From Lentisphaerota bacterium (GTDB lineage: Bacteria; Verrucomicrobiota; Lentisphaeria; Victivallales; Victivallaceae): DNA of 51,444 bases. Every line of letters starts with the position of its first letter. The stretch's first letter is position 1. Made by a program: the position numbers and the translations under genes. Below are positions 35,720 through 45,034 of this stretch, one piece after another. The notes below the pieces were generated by a model. It worked only from the letters and a program-made list of their open reading frames with translations. It was not told where the DNA came from and did not search any database. The stretch spans positions 1 to 51,444 of the forward strand of contig JAAEMX010000260.1 in NCBI GenBank assembly GCA_024225035.1. Direction: 5' to 3'.

Positions 35720-36377
35720 GGTCGCGTACCTCCTCCCATCTCTGCAGCGAGGCAAAAAAGTAATGGGGTTCATCAATTTCGTTAACTTCGATTTTTTGCT
35801 GAGCCCAAGCTGAGTGCTGGTTAACTGGAGGGAAAATTTTATCCCCAGAGCTGATTACTGCGGTTTTAAAGATGTTGCCTTGTTCAGGTTCCAGCAGGAT
35901 TCTCTTCTGGAGCTCAATAAGTTCATGCTTCTGATCTTCGACAGAGCGTTCAGGAGCATTTTTCTGAAAAAATTCATAATATTTGGCAGAGCATTCGCGT
36001 CTGGTAAAACGTTTTTGGGCGGGCTCGCTCCATGCATCAATAGTTGCTTGAAAAGTTTCCGGCGGAATGCCGTTATCAGGGGCTATCGGACTCAGGGTTC
36101 CGTTTATCGCGGTTGCTGATTGGAATCCAAAATCGTAACCGTTTAACAGCTCAGCAGCAGCATAAACACCAAGAGACCATGCGCTTATCGATACTGTCTT
36201 ATAACTGTTTACCAGTGCAGCAATTTCAGCAATATTAGCGAGGTTGCTGTAGTCATAAAACATCAATATATCAATACCAGCGGAGAGATGCCTAAAAGGT
36301 TTGTCATCCATGCTCCAGCCATTAAAAAACAGCAGCAATTCACTGCTGCCGGTTTTATTAATCAATTTTATTTTCAC
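35706..36377 (-). CDS. bioG: Pimeloyl-ACP methyl esterase, BioG family (DUF452)
   Basis: 223 residues. Alpha/beta-hydrolase fold typical of BioG: LLLFFNGWSMDDKPFRHL, the nucleophile elbow SAWSLGVYAAAELL (Ser), ATAINGTLSPI, and the late DEPHYFF with the catalytic His. It removes the methyl group from pimeloyl-ACP methyl ester and replaces BioH. ATG overlaps the bioF stop (ATGA); it lies beside bioC, its functional partner. Confidence 0.9.
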   Translation of the reverse strand: MKIKLINKTGSSELLLFFNGWSMDDKPFRHLSAGIDILMFYDYSNLANIAEIAALVNSYKTVSISAWSLGVYAAAELLNGYDFGFQSATAINGTLSPIAPDNGIPPETFQATIDAWSEPAQKRFTRRECSAKYYEFFQKNAPERSVEDQKHELIELQKRILLEPEQGNIFKTAVISSGDKIFPPVNQHSAWAQQKIEVNEIDEPHYFFASLQRWEEVRDLGKT

Positions 36378-37531
36378 AATATCTCCAGAATTCTCTCAAT
36401 GTCCTGTTCTGTCATTGCAGCAGTCAATGAAAACCTTACTCTTGCGCTCCCCTTGGGTACAGTGGGGGGGCGAATTGGGAAAACCATCAGTCCGGCTTCA
36501 CGCAGCTTTTCGGCCAGCTTGACCGCATCTGTGTTACTTCCGACTATGTAAGGAACGATTTGTGATTTTCCGCAAGTTTCACCTCCAGCATTTCTGATGC
36601 CGGTGCGCAGTTTTTCTGCAAGACTGTGCAAATGGTTGCGATTGCTCTGCATTTTGATCGTTTTGCCAAGGACAAACCGACTCCAGTTAACTACAACAGG
36701 AGGCAGCCCTGTGGTAAAAATCAAAGAGCGCATTTTGTTGATCAGGTAATCTCTAATCGTTTTATCCATAACGGCATAGGCTCCGGCAGAACAGAAAGCT
36801 TTGCCAAAGGTGCCGATAATAATATCAATTTTGTCTATCAGGTTATGTTCTTCACAAACACCGCATCCACGCTCACCAAATACACCGACACCATGTGCTT
36901 CATCAATAATCAACATCGCATCATATTTTTCTTTGAGGTCGACCAGACGCGGCAGGTCAGCGATGTCGCCATCCATGCTGAAAACTGATTCAGTGATGAT
37001 AAAAATGTTATCATAGTGTTGGCTTTCTTTTTGCAGAATAGCCTCAAGTTTGTCCAGGTCAAGGTGAGGGTAGCGTTTGAATTCAGCCTCTGAAAGCCTG
37101 ATGCCGTCAATAATGCTGGCGTGGTTCAGCTTGTCACTGAGAATTAAATCCTTACGGGTAGTCAGTGCCGGAAGAATACCAACATTGGCGTGATAACCGC
37201 TGTTAAAAACCAGAGAGTCACGATTGTTATACATCTGACTGACCGCGTCTTCAAGCCTCAAATAACCGGGGTGATTACCGGTTAGCAGCCTGGAAGACGT
37301 TGCTGACAGGGCAAATGCGTCATCCGCGGTATGTTCCATTTGCTCATAGAATTCTCGTCTGAGTTGAGGCCAGGCGCTTAAACCGAGATAGTCATTAGAA
37401 GACAGATTGAGCAGTGGTTTGCCATCCAGATGTGAATGAGTACCGTCTGGTGTAAGCTGGCGCAGGAATCTGAACTGATCAGCCAGTTTCAAATCGTCAA
37501 GTTCTTTTTCCAATCTGTCTTTTAACTTCAT
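36374..37531 (-). CDS. bioF: 8-amino-7-oxononanoate synthase
   Basis: 385 residues. PLP-dependent alpha-oxoamine synthase: LSSNDYLGLS, SGYHANVGIL, IIDEAHGVGVFGERGCG, and the PLP lysine in GTFGKAFCSAGAY. Joins pimeloyl-ACP (or CoA) with alanine. 18 bases after bioB. Confidence 0.95.
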   Translation of the reverse strand: MKLKDRLEKELDDLKLADQFRFLRQLTPDGTHSHLDGKPLLNLSSNDYLGLSAWPQLRREFYEQMEHTADDAFALSATSSRLLTGNHPGYLRLEDAVSQMYNNRDSLVFNSGYHANVGILPALTTRKDLILSDKLNHASIIDGIRLSEAEFKRYPHLDLDKLEAILQKESQHYDNIFIITESVFSMDGDIADLPRLVDLKEKYDAMLIIDEAHGVGVFGERGCGVCEEHNLIDKIDIIIGTFGKAFCSAGAYAVMDKTIRDYLINKMRSLIFTTGLPPVVVNWSRFVLGKTIKMQSNRNHLHSLAEKLRTGIRNAGGETCGKSQIVPYIVGSNTDAVKLAEKLREAGLMVFPIRPPTVPKGSARVRFSLTAAMTEQDIERILEIL

Positions 37532-37549
37532 TTTACTCGTCCAGTTTAG

Positions 37550-38542
37550 CTAGTTTCTAGAGCTGAATTTATCCAGTTTCTTCATGAAACCTTTATCTTC
37601 GTCAACACTGCGTCCACGAGTTGTCAGGTAGCCGCCTGTCATCAAAGCATTGATGCCGGAAAGCATTAGCAGAGCCTGAAAATCTTTCATGGTGGTTTCA
37701 CGCCCTGCGGCAAACTTGATCATCTTGGTCGGGTTGATCAGGCGGCAGATAGCGAAAGCTTTGACTGCGTCAGCAGGTTCGATAGTCGGCATCTCTTCCA
37801 GTGGTGTGCCCTGAATCGGCAGCAGCAGGTTGAGCGGGACGCCTTCAGGATCAATTTCTTTGATGGCAAAAGCCATGTCAACTTGATCTTCGGCTGTTTC
37901 ACCGAGGCCGAAAATTCCGCCGCAACAGATTTCCACGCCAAATTCCTGTAACCATTTAATGGTCTGAATTTTTTCTTCAATAGTATGCGTGTCGGCTATG
38001 AGATCAGCGTATTTAGTAGGAGAAGTCTGCAGGTTCATGTTATAGCGGCCAGTGTGATGCTCAGCCAGCATTTTAGCAGTCTTCTTGCTCAGAATGCCGA
38101 TGGAAGCGCAGAGCTTCATATCAGGGAATTTTTCTTTTAGAGCATCCAAAGTTTCAAGTATGTACATGAACTCTTCATTAGGTTCACGATAACCGTGCCC
38201 GCTGGTCACGTAGCCAAATGAACGAACGCCGGTGTCGTAAACAGCTTGAGCCGCTTTGAGAGCTTCTTCTTTTGAAACCAGCCCGTAAGTGTCAACTCCA
38301 GTATTGTGATGTGCGGATTGGGCACAGAAACGGCAGTTCTGAGAGCAGACGCCGGACTTAGCGTTGAGGATTGAGCATGAAAAAATGCCCGGTGCGTATT
38401 TGTCGCGAACCTTGTTGGCCAAAGAGACCAGGTCGAGCAAGTCGCTGCCTCGGACTCCATTCATCAAAGCCTTGGCTTCTTCGTGTGAAAGTTTCTTGCC
38501 ATCCAGGACTTTATATGCATTTTCAATGTGTTTATTCAGCAT
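37550..38542 (-). CDS. bioB: Biotin synthase (radical SAM)
   Basis: 330 residues. Radical SAM cluster in SGVCSQNCRFCAQS (C-x3-C-x2-C); the 2Fe-2S ligands Cys and Arg are provided by ICCGG and later NPTKMIKFAAGRE. Inserts sulfur into dethiobiotin. First gene of the operon; a promoter and an operator-like repeat lie upstream. Confidence 0.96.
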   Translation of the reverse strand: MLNKHIENAYKVLDGKKLSHEEAKALMNGVRGSDLLDLVSLANKVRDKYAPGIFSCSILNAKSGVCSQNCRFCAQSAHHNTGVDTYGLVSKEEALKAAQAVYDTGVRSFGYVTSGHGYREPNEEFMYILETLDALKEKFPDMKLCASIGILSKKTAKMLAEHHTGRYNMNLQTSPTKYADLIADTHTIEEKIQTIKWLQEFGVEICCGGIFGLGETAEDQVDMAFAIKEIDPEGVPLNLLLPIQGTPLEEMPTIEPADAVKAFAICRLINPTKMIKFAAGRETTMKDFQALLMLSGINALMTGGYLTTRGRSVDEDKGFMKKLDKFSSRN

Positions 38543-38548
38543 GATAGT

Positions 38549-38647
38549 TTGTAAATCTCTTGTTAACTATTTTAACTTACTGCATTCATTTACAATAATT
38601 TCTGTCAGTCGCAAACCGTATTATATTGCAGAATAGCAATTTTTAAA
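38549..38647 (-). promoter_or_regulatory. Promoter and possible BirA-type operator of the bio operon
   Basis: On the minus strand TATAAT (38620-38625) has TTTAAA 16 bases upstream. Downstream of the predicted start are TTGTAAAT (38588-38595) and its inverted partners GTTAACAA (38560-38567) and ATTTACAA (38549-38556). BirA operators are TTGTAAAC/GTTTACAA pairs about 18 bases apart; here the gap is 20 for the first partner, so the fit is partial. No birA gene in the window. Confidence 0.4.
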
Positions 38648-38748
38648 GAAATATTAGTGAAAAAAAGGTGATTTAAGCAGGTTTGTTAGCTCCAGTTATT
38701 TTATTTAATTTCAATCCCAGACGATAAAGTGTAAGGTGATATTGGAAT

Positions 38749-39864
38749 TTACGTTCGGCGTTTGTTGCGTGTAATACCGATTATGAGCTGTTCAAGCACA
38801 ATTCGCGGGTCGCCGCCGCCTGAAACAAGTTTGCGGTTAGCATCCAGTATCCCCCGCAGCGCCGCGGTCAGCTGCCTGTCACTGAAGTTAGAGGCATTCT
38901 GGCATATCATATAAGCTCGAAACGGATGAACTTTCAGCAGAATATTATCCGGATAGCGGTCCTTGATAGACTGATCTACAGAGTAAAAATAGGACTTTCC
39001 GACTCTTGTCGGCAGTTCAAGCTGGGAGGCTGCCTGTTTAGCTTTGACCATTTCCTGAAAGCTGCGGACGGCATGGCTCAGGAGAGAGAGCTCCAGGTTT
39101 CCACCGCGTTGGGATTTAAGTTGTTCCATAAGAGTGTTAACCAGGTCAAGAGCGGCTGTCATGTTTCTTTCAACAAGGGCGTTGGCAAAGTCCCAGCTCA
39201 TGGCTTCAGGGGTGCGGCTGCAGATGCATTTACAGTCTTTCAAAGTGACGCGACTGGCATTGCCGACAAAGCAGAACAGTTTTTCGAGCTCAGACTGTAA
39301 GCGTCCGGTGTCGCTGCCAACTGTTTCCAGCAGGTACTGCACCGCTGACTGGTCAATCTTCTTGCCAGCTTTTCCGCATATGTCAAGGATTTTGTCATAC
39401 TGAGTTCTGGCGTAATCCTTGGAAGAAATATCAGCTTTGCGGAAGTAATGTATTTCAGAGCCTTTCGTGGCCTTGCAGGCCTTGAAAAAGGCTTTGCGCT
39501 GGTCGAGATCGGGCCCGTCAATAATTAATGTCATGTCTTCTGGAATGCCCTGTTTAATGAACTTTACCAGCTCGGTTATACGCTTCTTGATAATGTCTTT
39601 GGCATTAGAGGCAAGCGCTTTGTCAAAATGCTGGAAGTGTTTGAACCAAACCTTTTTATCAGGGCTGAGGAACGGCGGCGTGTTTAAGGATGCCAGAGCG
39701 GAAGCAAGCATTTCTTCAGGCTTTAAATCATCACTGTCACCGACAATAATTTCAAGGTCAGGGTTATCCCTGAAGTCTTCACCGCAAAGTTCATTGATAA
39801 CTTCCCGGGTCTTTGCCTTGATAGCAAAATTGTCGTTTCCACTTATAAGATAAAGTCTGCTCAT
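38749..39864 (-). CDS. holA: DNA polymerase III delta subunit
   Basis: 371 residues. The clamp-loader delta subunit opens the beta clamp. N-terminal LYLISGNDNFAIKAKTREV, the middle ASALASLNTPPFLSPDKKVWFK (typical STPPFL-type phrase), and C-terminal LLLKVHPFRAYMICQNASNFSDRQLTAALRGIL (family: helical clamp-loader collar) match HolA. Length and spacing are normal. Same strand as the helicase upstream (165 bases). Confidence 0.88.
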   Translation of the reverse strand: MSRLYLISGNDNFAIKAKTREVINELCGEDFRDNPDLEIIVGDSDDLKPEEMLASALASLNTPPFLSPDKKVWFKHFQHFDKALASNAKDIIKKRITELVKFIKQGIPEDMTLIIDGPDLDQRKAFFKACKATKGSEIHYFRKADISSKDYARTQYDKILDICGKAGKKIDQSAVQYLLETVGSDTGRLQSELEKLFCFVGNASRVTLKDCKCICSRTPEAMSWDFANALVERNMTAALDLVNTLMEQLKSQRGGNLELSLLSHAVRSFQEMVKAKQAASQLELPTRVGKSYFYSVDQSIKDRYPDNILLKVHPFRAYMICQNASNFSDRQLTAALRGILDANRKLVSGGGDPRIVLEQLIIGITRNKRRT

Positions 39865-40029
39865 ATTTCAACCGTCTGTATTATACAGTTTTGCATTATT
39901 GAGAACCACCTTGCAGTCATGGTTCCAGCAATAACAAAAAACATGTAAATGCACCTCTGTATTGTTTATGTTCCTCTAAATATATTGCAACAGGGCTTAT
40001 TTGCAATAAGTCTGAACGTATTTCTACTG

Positions 40030-42573
40030 CTAACGCAGTGTCGAGGCCAGAGATTCAGCAATTTCCTCAAGCATATAGTCGTTTACTTTGATAATCTCAC
40101 CATCCCGGTAAAACGCCCGCTCCATGCGTCTGAAAATATTGCTTCCGGACTGAGTCTTTAATGTCTTTAAATCTCCGGTTATTACAATTTCACGACGACA
40201 GCGAGTATGAGCAACGTTCACCCGGTTGGGGTTGTCGACAAAACCGATTCCGCCGCCTTTATTACTTCTAACATAACAGATTATAACAACATCGCTCTCG
40301 CCGCCCTGAAAACTGTCAACGGTCGCTACTCTGGTGAACAGGAAGTGTTTCCAGCGTTCAGGAGAAATCTTAAGATCAGGGCGGATTTCATGAATCTTGT
40401 CCAGGGATAAATTATCGCGTATAAGTCCGACCTGTTTGCGGTACGGGGCAATAATTGAAATTTCCTCAAGCGGATAACTTTTAATTGCCTGATAAAACGC
40501 ATAAAGACAAATATATGCTTCCACCGGATTGGCTATACCCGGTTTTTGGCCTTCCATGAAAAGATGTTCACTGCGTTTTTTCCAGTGGAGATCAGAAGTT
40601 GTAAAAAAGCGCAGGGTCGAAACCGGATATTTGACTTTTCTCTCATGAAAGTCAAGCTGATAGTACTCAGCTGAGCTGCTGGCTTTTACTCCGGCATCAT
40701 AAAACAGGGTAGAGGCAAATCTCAGCAGGCGCGGATTCTGGCAGCGATAAGAGCGCTGCAGCATGATTACCGGGACATTACGGCTGTCGGCCAGCCATTG
40801 CAAGGCGCTGTCATCGACAAGTGAGCGCATGTGTATCGGCAGTGCGCCGAATTCGCTGAATAAAGACTTCTTGACATTGTCTGGTAATGGAAACGGTGGA
40901 AGCTGCTGGTGGTCCCCGAACAGCAGGACACGCTTTCCAAGCTTTACGCATAAAAGGAATTCAGCCATATTTGCCATGCCGGCTTCATCAAAAATGATAG
41001 CGTCAAACGGCCCGTTCTGTTTTTGATCTTCTTTGACAATGCCGTCACGGAGCAGCCCGACATGAGTTCCGGCGTAAATGCCTCCGGTGTTGAGCTGTTC
41101 GCGTTTCATTACAAACCTGTTAACATTACGTGGTTCGCCAATCCAGCAGGCGTTGGCGACATCAGGTGCAATGCTGTTTTGATTTCTGCCGAAGCGCAGT
41201 ACCGGCAGGTTTATTATGCGTCTGCAAATATTGTCAACAGCCGTATTGGAAGGAGCTGTTATCAAAATGCGTTTGCCTTGCCGGCAAAGCTCACGGGCTA
41301 CTTTTTCCAGCACAAAAGTCTTGCCGGTACCGGGAGGGCCCTGGATCAAAACCACTGGGGTATCAGTTTTTGCGGCAGCGGTCCAGGCAGCCTGTTGTGA
41401 AGCATCCATTTCTTTAGGGGCGCTTTTTACTTTGCCCGGATCGAATGTAAATGATTTGAAACCAAGGACATTTCGCAGTGCGTTGCCCGCTTTGATTTTA
41501 TTGCCGGCAACATCATGGCATAGGCTTTCAAATTCTTCAGCCAGAAAATGGATGGGACTGCGCTGCAGGCGTGCAAACATGCGATCAAGGCGTTCCATTG
41601 CCTCTTTGGGGAAGTCGCAGCGTATACGCCCGAGAATAGAGTCTCCATCAAAGATATCGACCTTGAACGTACCAAAAATTTCCTTTTCGCCACGTATGAA
41701 AACATTCATTATTTCGCCCTGAGAAATGGGCATATCCGGGGTAGCCGGTATACGCAGGGCAAGGTCTGAGCGTCCGGGTGCGGCTAACTGTTCCGCTTTG
41801 GCGAAGTGTAATACGAAATCACGGTCATTTTCAGCAGACAGTTGAAGAGCGCGCTTTTGCAGTTTGAGGTTGTAATTGATATCCCATGGGGTTCGAGAAG
41901 GGATTTTTGTTTTGGCTAATGCGGGTATAAAGTCGTCATTTTCGTTGTTTTCACCAAAAGAGTATCCGCCGTCAAGCGGTAAGCTTAACTGACTGCTGAG
42001 TTCATCGGCAGCCATATCTGCGGTTGCTTTGCGGATGAGTGATTTCAAATAACGAGCTGAGGTGCGTTTCATGGCGCCAATGGCATGATCGTCATGATTA
42101 TTAGCAACTTCCAGCATTGCCTCAACGAAATCTTTTTTAGTGATGGTGAGGATGTTCTTGGATGGCTTGTTTTTGCGCAGCCAGGCAATGACATCAAAAA
42201 TTACTTCCAGCCTTTCTCCAAGGGAGAGGTCATCGTCTTCAAAGAATTCCATATCTTTTTCGACGACATAAGGTTCGCCATCATTAAACGTAAGAAGGTA
42301 ATGTTTTTGCCATTCCTGACTTTCCACAGTCAGGGCCGGGCAATTTTCCTCGGCATGCCATTTGAAATAAGCGGTTTTATCGATTTCCGGTTCATCAAGG
42401 TCAAAAAGAATCTCCAGTAAGGTGATAAAATCAGTAACTTTGAATGGTAGTGGTTTCTGAATAGATTCCCACATTTCATAGAATTCACGTGAAGCTGCTC
42501 TTTCAGGTTCGGTTTGCCAAAGTCTACGCCCTTCCTCAAAGTAAAAGTCTATTTTATTAAGTTCCCTGTCCAA
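40030..42573 (-). CDS. SF1B (UPF1/DNA2-like) AAA helicase
   Basis: 847 residues from TTG 42573 with GGAAG 7 bases before; no ATG follows for about 30 codons. Residues ~1-380 are a helical N-terminal half without known match. From ~395 the helicase core: Walker A IQGPPGTGKTFVLEKV, Walker B IIFDEAGMAN, LFGDHQQLPP (motif III), QRSYRCQNPRLLRF (motif IV), SFQGGESDVVIICYVRSN (motif V) and RVNVAHTRCRREIVITGD (motif VI). ATP-dependent nucleic-acid unwinding or remodelling; substrate unknown. Located between holA and a MerR-like gene. Confidence 0.85.
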   Translation of the reverse strand: MDRELNKIDFYFEEGRRLWQTEPERAASREFYEMWESIQKPLPFKVTDFITLLEILFDLDEPEIDKTAYFKWHAEENCPALTVESQEWQKHYLLTFNDGEPYVVEKDMEFFEDDDLSLGERLEVIFDVIAWLRKNKPSKNILTITKKDFVEAMLEVANNHDDHAIGAMKRTSARYLKSLIRKATADMAADELSSQLSLPLDGGYSFGENNENDDFIPALAKTKIPSRTPWDINYNLKLQKRALQLSAENDRDFVLHFAKAEQLAAPGRSDLALRIPATPDMPISQGEIMNVFIRGEKEIFGTFKVDIFDGDSILGRIRCDFPKEAMERLDRMFARLQRSPIHFLAEEFESLCHDVAGNKIKAGNALRNVLGFKSFTFDPGKVKSAPKEMDASQQAAWTAAAKTDTPVVLIQGPPGTGKTFVLEKVARELCRQGKRILITAPSNTAVDNICRRIINLPVLRFGRNQNSIAPDVANACWIGEPRNVNRFVMKREQLNTGGIYAGTHVGLLRDGIVKEDQKQNGPFDAIIFDEAGMANMAEFLLCVKLGKRVLLFGDHQQLPPFPLPDNVKKSLFSEFGALPIHMRSLVDDSALQWLADSRNVPVIMLQRSYRCQNPRLLRFASTLFYDAGVKASSSAEYYQLDFHERKVKYPVSTLRFFTTSDLHWKKRSEHLFMEGQKPGIANPVEAYICLYAFYQAIKSYPLEEISIIAPYRKQVGLIRDNLSLDKIHEIRPDLKISPERWKHFLFTRVATVDSFQGGESDVVIICYVRSNKGGGIGFVDNPNRVNVAHTRCRREIVITGDLKTLKTQSGSNIFRRMERAFYRDGEIIKVNDYMLEEIAESLASTLR

Positions 42574-42624
42574 CTATTTCTTCCGTATTCGTTCTTTTGT
42601 ATGCTCTATCCAGCAGAAACAGGC

Positions 42625-42643
42625 GCGCCGCTGACGGCGGCGC
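42625..42643 (-). terminator. GC-rich hairpin downstream of the MerR-like gene
   Basis: GCGCCGC (42625-42631) pairs with GCGGCGC (42637-42643) around a five-base loop, with AGGC/GCCT extending outwards. Only a weak T-rich stretch follows on the minus strand, so it may be a pause or partial terminator. Confidence 0.35.
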
Positions 42644-42669
42644 ATTAAGCCTGAACTGGTTTATGCTTA

Positions 42670-43809
42670 CTATTTTGTATTATTGTCAATTATGTAATCT
42701 TTTGATTTATCTGTAGAAACTTTTTCTGCTGATTTTTCAGGTTCAGCAGAGGTATCCTCTTCTTTTATGATTTTCTTAACAGACTTAGTCACTTTAGCGT
42801 CTTCTTTAGCTTCCTGGGCTTTTAGTTTAGTAATTACAGGAGGCTCTTTCAGGGCCGGTTCAGTGTCTTCATAGTTACCGGTTCTGGCCTTTAATTCTTC
42901 GATTTGCTTGAGAAGTTTGAGACGCTGAGCAGCAAAGTCACTCTTTAGAAGAGCTACCGTGGCCTGGCGCTGTTTTTCTACATTATTTGAGTATTTCTTG
43001 ATCATGTCTTCAAAACTTTTGCGCTGAGTAGTGAGCTGCGCCTGCAGTTTTTTGACATTGTCTTGATAATTGTCATTGTTGCGGTCAAGCATAACTGCCA
43101 GCTGGTTGAGCTTGGCTTCCTGTTCTTTGAGCTTAGCTTCACGACCTTTCAAGTCGTCATAGAGCATTTTGCTTGACTTATCAACACTTGAACGAATTTC
43201 TTTTTGAGAAGTCGTCAGGTTCTGTTCCTGCTTGTCCAAAGCTCCGGAAAGCTTAACTGCCAGTACAACTGCCAAGGCGCCAAGGCAGACAATCAGTGCA
43301 ACGGCAACTGCCAGCCAGCGATGGCTGCGTTTAGCTGACTTATCGGCAATCTTACGGGTTTCTTCCATATTTTCTGTAAGTCTCTTAAACTGTTCGCTCA
43401 GCAATTTAGTGACTTCTTCAGTTTGCTGTTTTACCGCAGGAAGTAACTGTTGTTCGAGAGTTAGCAGCTCGGTAGATTCTGGTGCATCCTGAGATTCGTC
43501 GACATTGTTGTTTTCCATTTTGGGTTCTTCCGGTTTTTCTTCTTCTGGATTCTCGCCGGTGACTTCTGCATGGAAAGGATGGCGTTTGCTAAGCTCTTTT
43601 TCAATTTCAAAAGAGTTTTTGCCTTCTTCACGCAGAGCAGAAATTTCGCGGAGTACAGACAGCGAAGAGTCAAAAAAGACTTTGCGACGTCCCTGGTTTT
43701 CGTATTCGATATAATGCGAATAGCGAGCCATCCAGTCGTTTAGAGTCGTTCTTGCGACATCCAGTTCTCTGGATAGTTCAGCGATAGAATAATTTTTGCG
43801 GTTTTCCAT
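42670..43809 (-). CDS. MerR-like helix-turn-helix protein with membrane helix and long coiled coil
   Basis: 379 residues from ATG 43809 behind GAGG (ATG 43836 overlapping the ribF stop is the alternative). Residues ~1-75: MerR-type wHTH (NYSIAELSRELDVARTTLNDWMARY, then SVLREISALREEGKNSFEIEKELSKR). Residues ~75-175: acidic linker and helix. About 185-205: membrane segment WLAVAVALIVCLGALAVVLAV. About 210-325: coiled coil rich in Glu/Lys/Gln (EIRSSVDKSSKMLYDDLKG, EAKLKEQEAKLNQLAVML). C-terminus acidic and lysine-rich. A DNA-binding domain on the cytoplasmic side of a membrane anchor with a long coil outside or inside. Downstream of ribF. Confidence 0.65.
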   Translation of the reverse strand: MENRKNYSIAELSRELDVARTTLNDWMARYSHYIEYENQGRRKVFFDSSLSVLREISALREEGKNSFEIEKELSKRHPFHAEVTGENPEEEKPEEPKMENNNVDESQDAPESTELLTLEQQLLPAVKQQTEEVTKLLSEQFKRLTENMEETRKIADKSAKRSHRWLAVAVALIVCLGALAVVLAVKLSGALDKQEQNLTTSQKEIRSSVDKSSKMLYDDLKGREAKLKEQEAKLNQLAVMLDRNNDNYQDNVKKLQAQLTTQRKSFEDMIKKYSNNVEKQRQATVALLKSDFAAQRLKLLKQIEELKARTGNYEDTEPALKEPPVITKLKAQEAKEDAKVTKSVKKIIKEEDTSAEPEKSAEKVSTDKSKDYIIDNNTK

Positions 43810-43831
43810 ATTTATTTCCTCATCCTGATTT

Positions 43832-44809
43832 TCAGTCATTAGAGATGACAATTTTACGAATTTTTTCAATATCCTGATTTATTTGATCTTTCAGCTCTGC
43901 AGGGGATGTGAAACAGCGCTCTTCTCGAATGTACTTCAAAAGAGACAATTCCAGCTTCCTGCCATAAATATCTCCGACATGCTCAAGCAAGTGAGCCTCT
44001 ACTCTGATAACTTTGTCTTCAGGTCGGTTATAAGTTGGTGAAACGCCGACGTTTACTCCGGCTGGATAATGCTTGCCGCCAACTAAAGCTTTGGCTGCAT
44101 AGACACCGCACGGAGGAAGTATACCGTACTTTATTTTTAAATTAGCGGTTGGGTGGCCAAGGTCACTGCTGGCTACCTGATGTCCTTTTTCAACTCTGCC
44201 GACCAGGGTGTAAGGTCTACCAAGCATTTCCTCGGCCTTATTGAGCAGTCCCGCAGCTATAGCGCGGCGAATTGTGCTGCTGCTGACAATGAGATTATCC
44301 TGGAAGAGCTCATTAACAGCGGCAAAAGCAAAACGGTCTTCACGGGCCATTTCCTGCAGCATATCAACGTTTCCGGCCCCGGCGGCGCCAAAACGCCATT
44401 CCCGGCCAACACACAAACCACATATTTTTACTCGAGGAGTGTGAAGGCAGTTGCGGATGAACTCGTCAGGAGTCTGGCGCGCAAAGCTTTCAGAAAAGGA
44501 CAAAGTTACAACTCCTTTGGCTCCATATTTATGAAGGAGTCTGATGCGCCGATCCGGTGATATCAGCAGCGGCGGCGGATTATTAGGAAAAAGTACCGCC
44601 CGCGGATGCGGGTAAAAAGTCATTGCGACTGGAACAGCGTTTTGCAATCGTGCCATTTCCACCATCTGGCGGAGCAGCAGCTGGTGTCCTTTGTGCACAC
44701 CGTCAAAAACGCCAATAGCGACGCATACCCTTTCGATGCCGTGTTCGGCTAGGGCGTCAAGCGACGTAACGTTCAAATATTTTTCATTACCCTTCATAAT
44801 ATCAAACAT
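43832..44809 (-). CDS. ribF: Bifunctional riboflavin kinase/FAD synthetase
   Basis: 325 residues; ATG 44809 or ATG 44797, no clear ribosome site for either. N-terminal FAD synthetase domain: AIGVFDGVHKGHQLLLRQM (nucleotidyltransferase HxGH class). C-terminal riboflavin kinase: GHPTANLKI and PCGVYAAKALV, then HLLEHVGDIYGRKLEL. Converts riboflavin to FMN and FAD. Divergent from coaD across ~225 bases with phased repeats; it heads the minus-strand gene run. Confidence 0.93.
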   Translation of the reverse strand: MFDIMKGNEKYLNVTSLDALAEHGIERVCVAIGVFDGVHKGHQLLLRQMVEMARLQNAVPVAMTFYPHPRAVLFPNNPPPLLISPDRRIRLLHKYGAKGVVTLSFSESFARQTPDEFIRNCLHTPRVKICGLCVGREWRFGAAGAGNVDMLQEMAREDRFAFAAVNELFQDNLIVSSSTIRRAIAAGLLNKAEEMLGRPYTLVGRVEKGHQVASSDLGHPTANLKIKYGILPPCGVYAAKALVGGKHYPAGVNVGVSPTYNRPEDKVIRVEAHLLEHVGDIYGRKLELSLLKYIREERCFTSPAELKDQINQDIEKIRKIVISND

Positions 44810-44900
44810 TTAACCAGTTGTATTTCAACGAAACGGGATTTTTAACATGCGGAATTGTAAAACATCAGCATTAAGTTATATTTTATTATTGAAATTTCAA

Positions 44901-45001
44901 CCGTCATTTACCCGTCAATATGATTTTTCGACGGATTTTGTGCTCAAGAGCATTTTGTTGCTAATTATTTTTGAGGCAAAGGTGTGACGGCTTCTTGACG
45001 G
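44901..45001. promoter_or_regulatory. Symmetric 11-bp-phased TGACGG/CCGTCA repeats between ribF and coaD
   Basis: CCGTCA at 44901 and 44912 face TGACGG at 44985 and 44996. Each pair is spaced by five bases, giving an 11-base period; the two pairs are mirror images 67 bases apart. The left pair reads CCGTCAT-TTAC-CCGTCAA, close in form to a PhoB box. It occupies the divergent promoter region of ribF and coaD. Confidence 0.5.
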
Positions 45002-45034
45002 AAACTGATAACTACAAAATAAAGAGTTAACATT

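Noticed and set aside
35720..35776. Longer start for bioC at 35776
   Set aside because: It would lie further inside bioG without a ribosome site, while TTG 35719 has a strong GGAGGAGGT at the right distance.
41216..41722. Plus-strand ORF of 168 codons opposite the helicase
   Set aside because: Antisense shadow of conserved helicase motifs.
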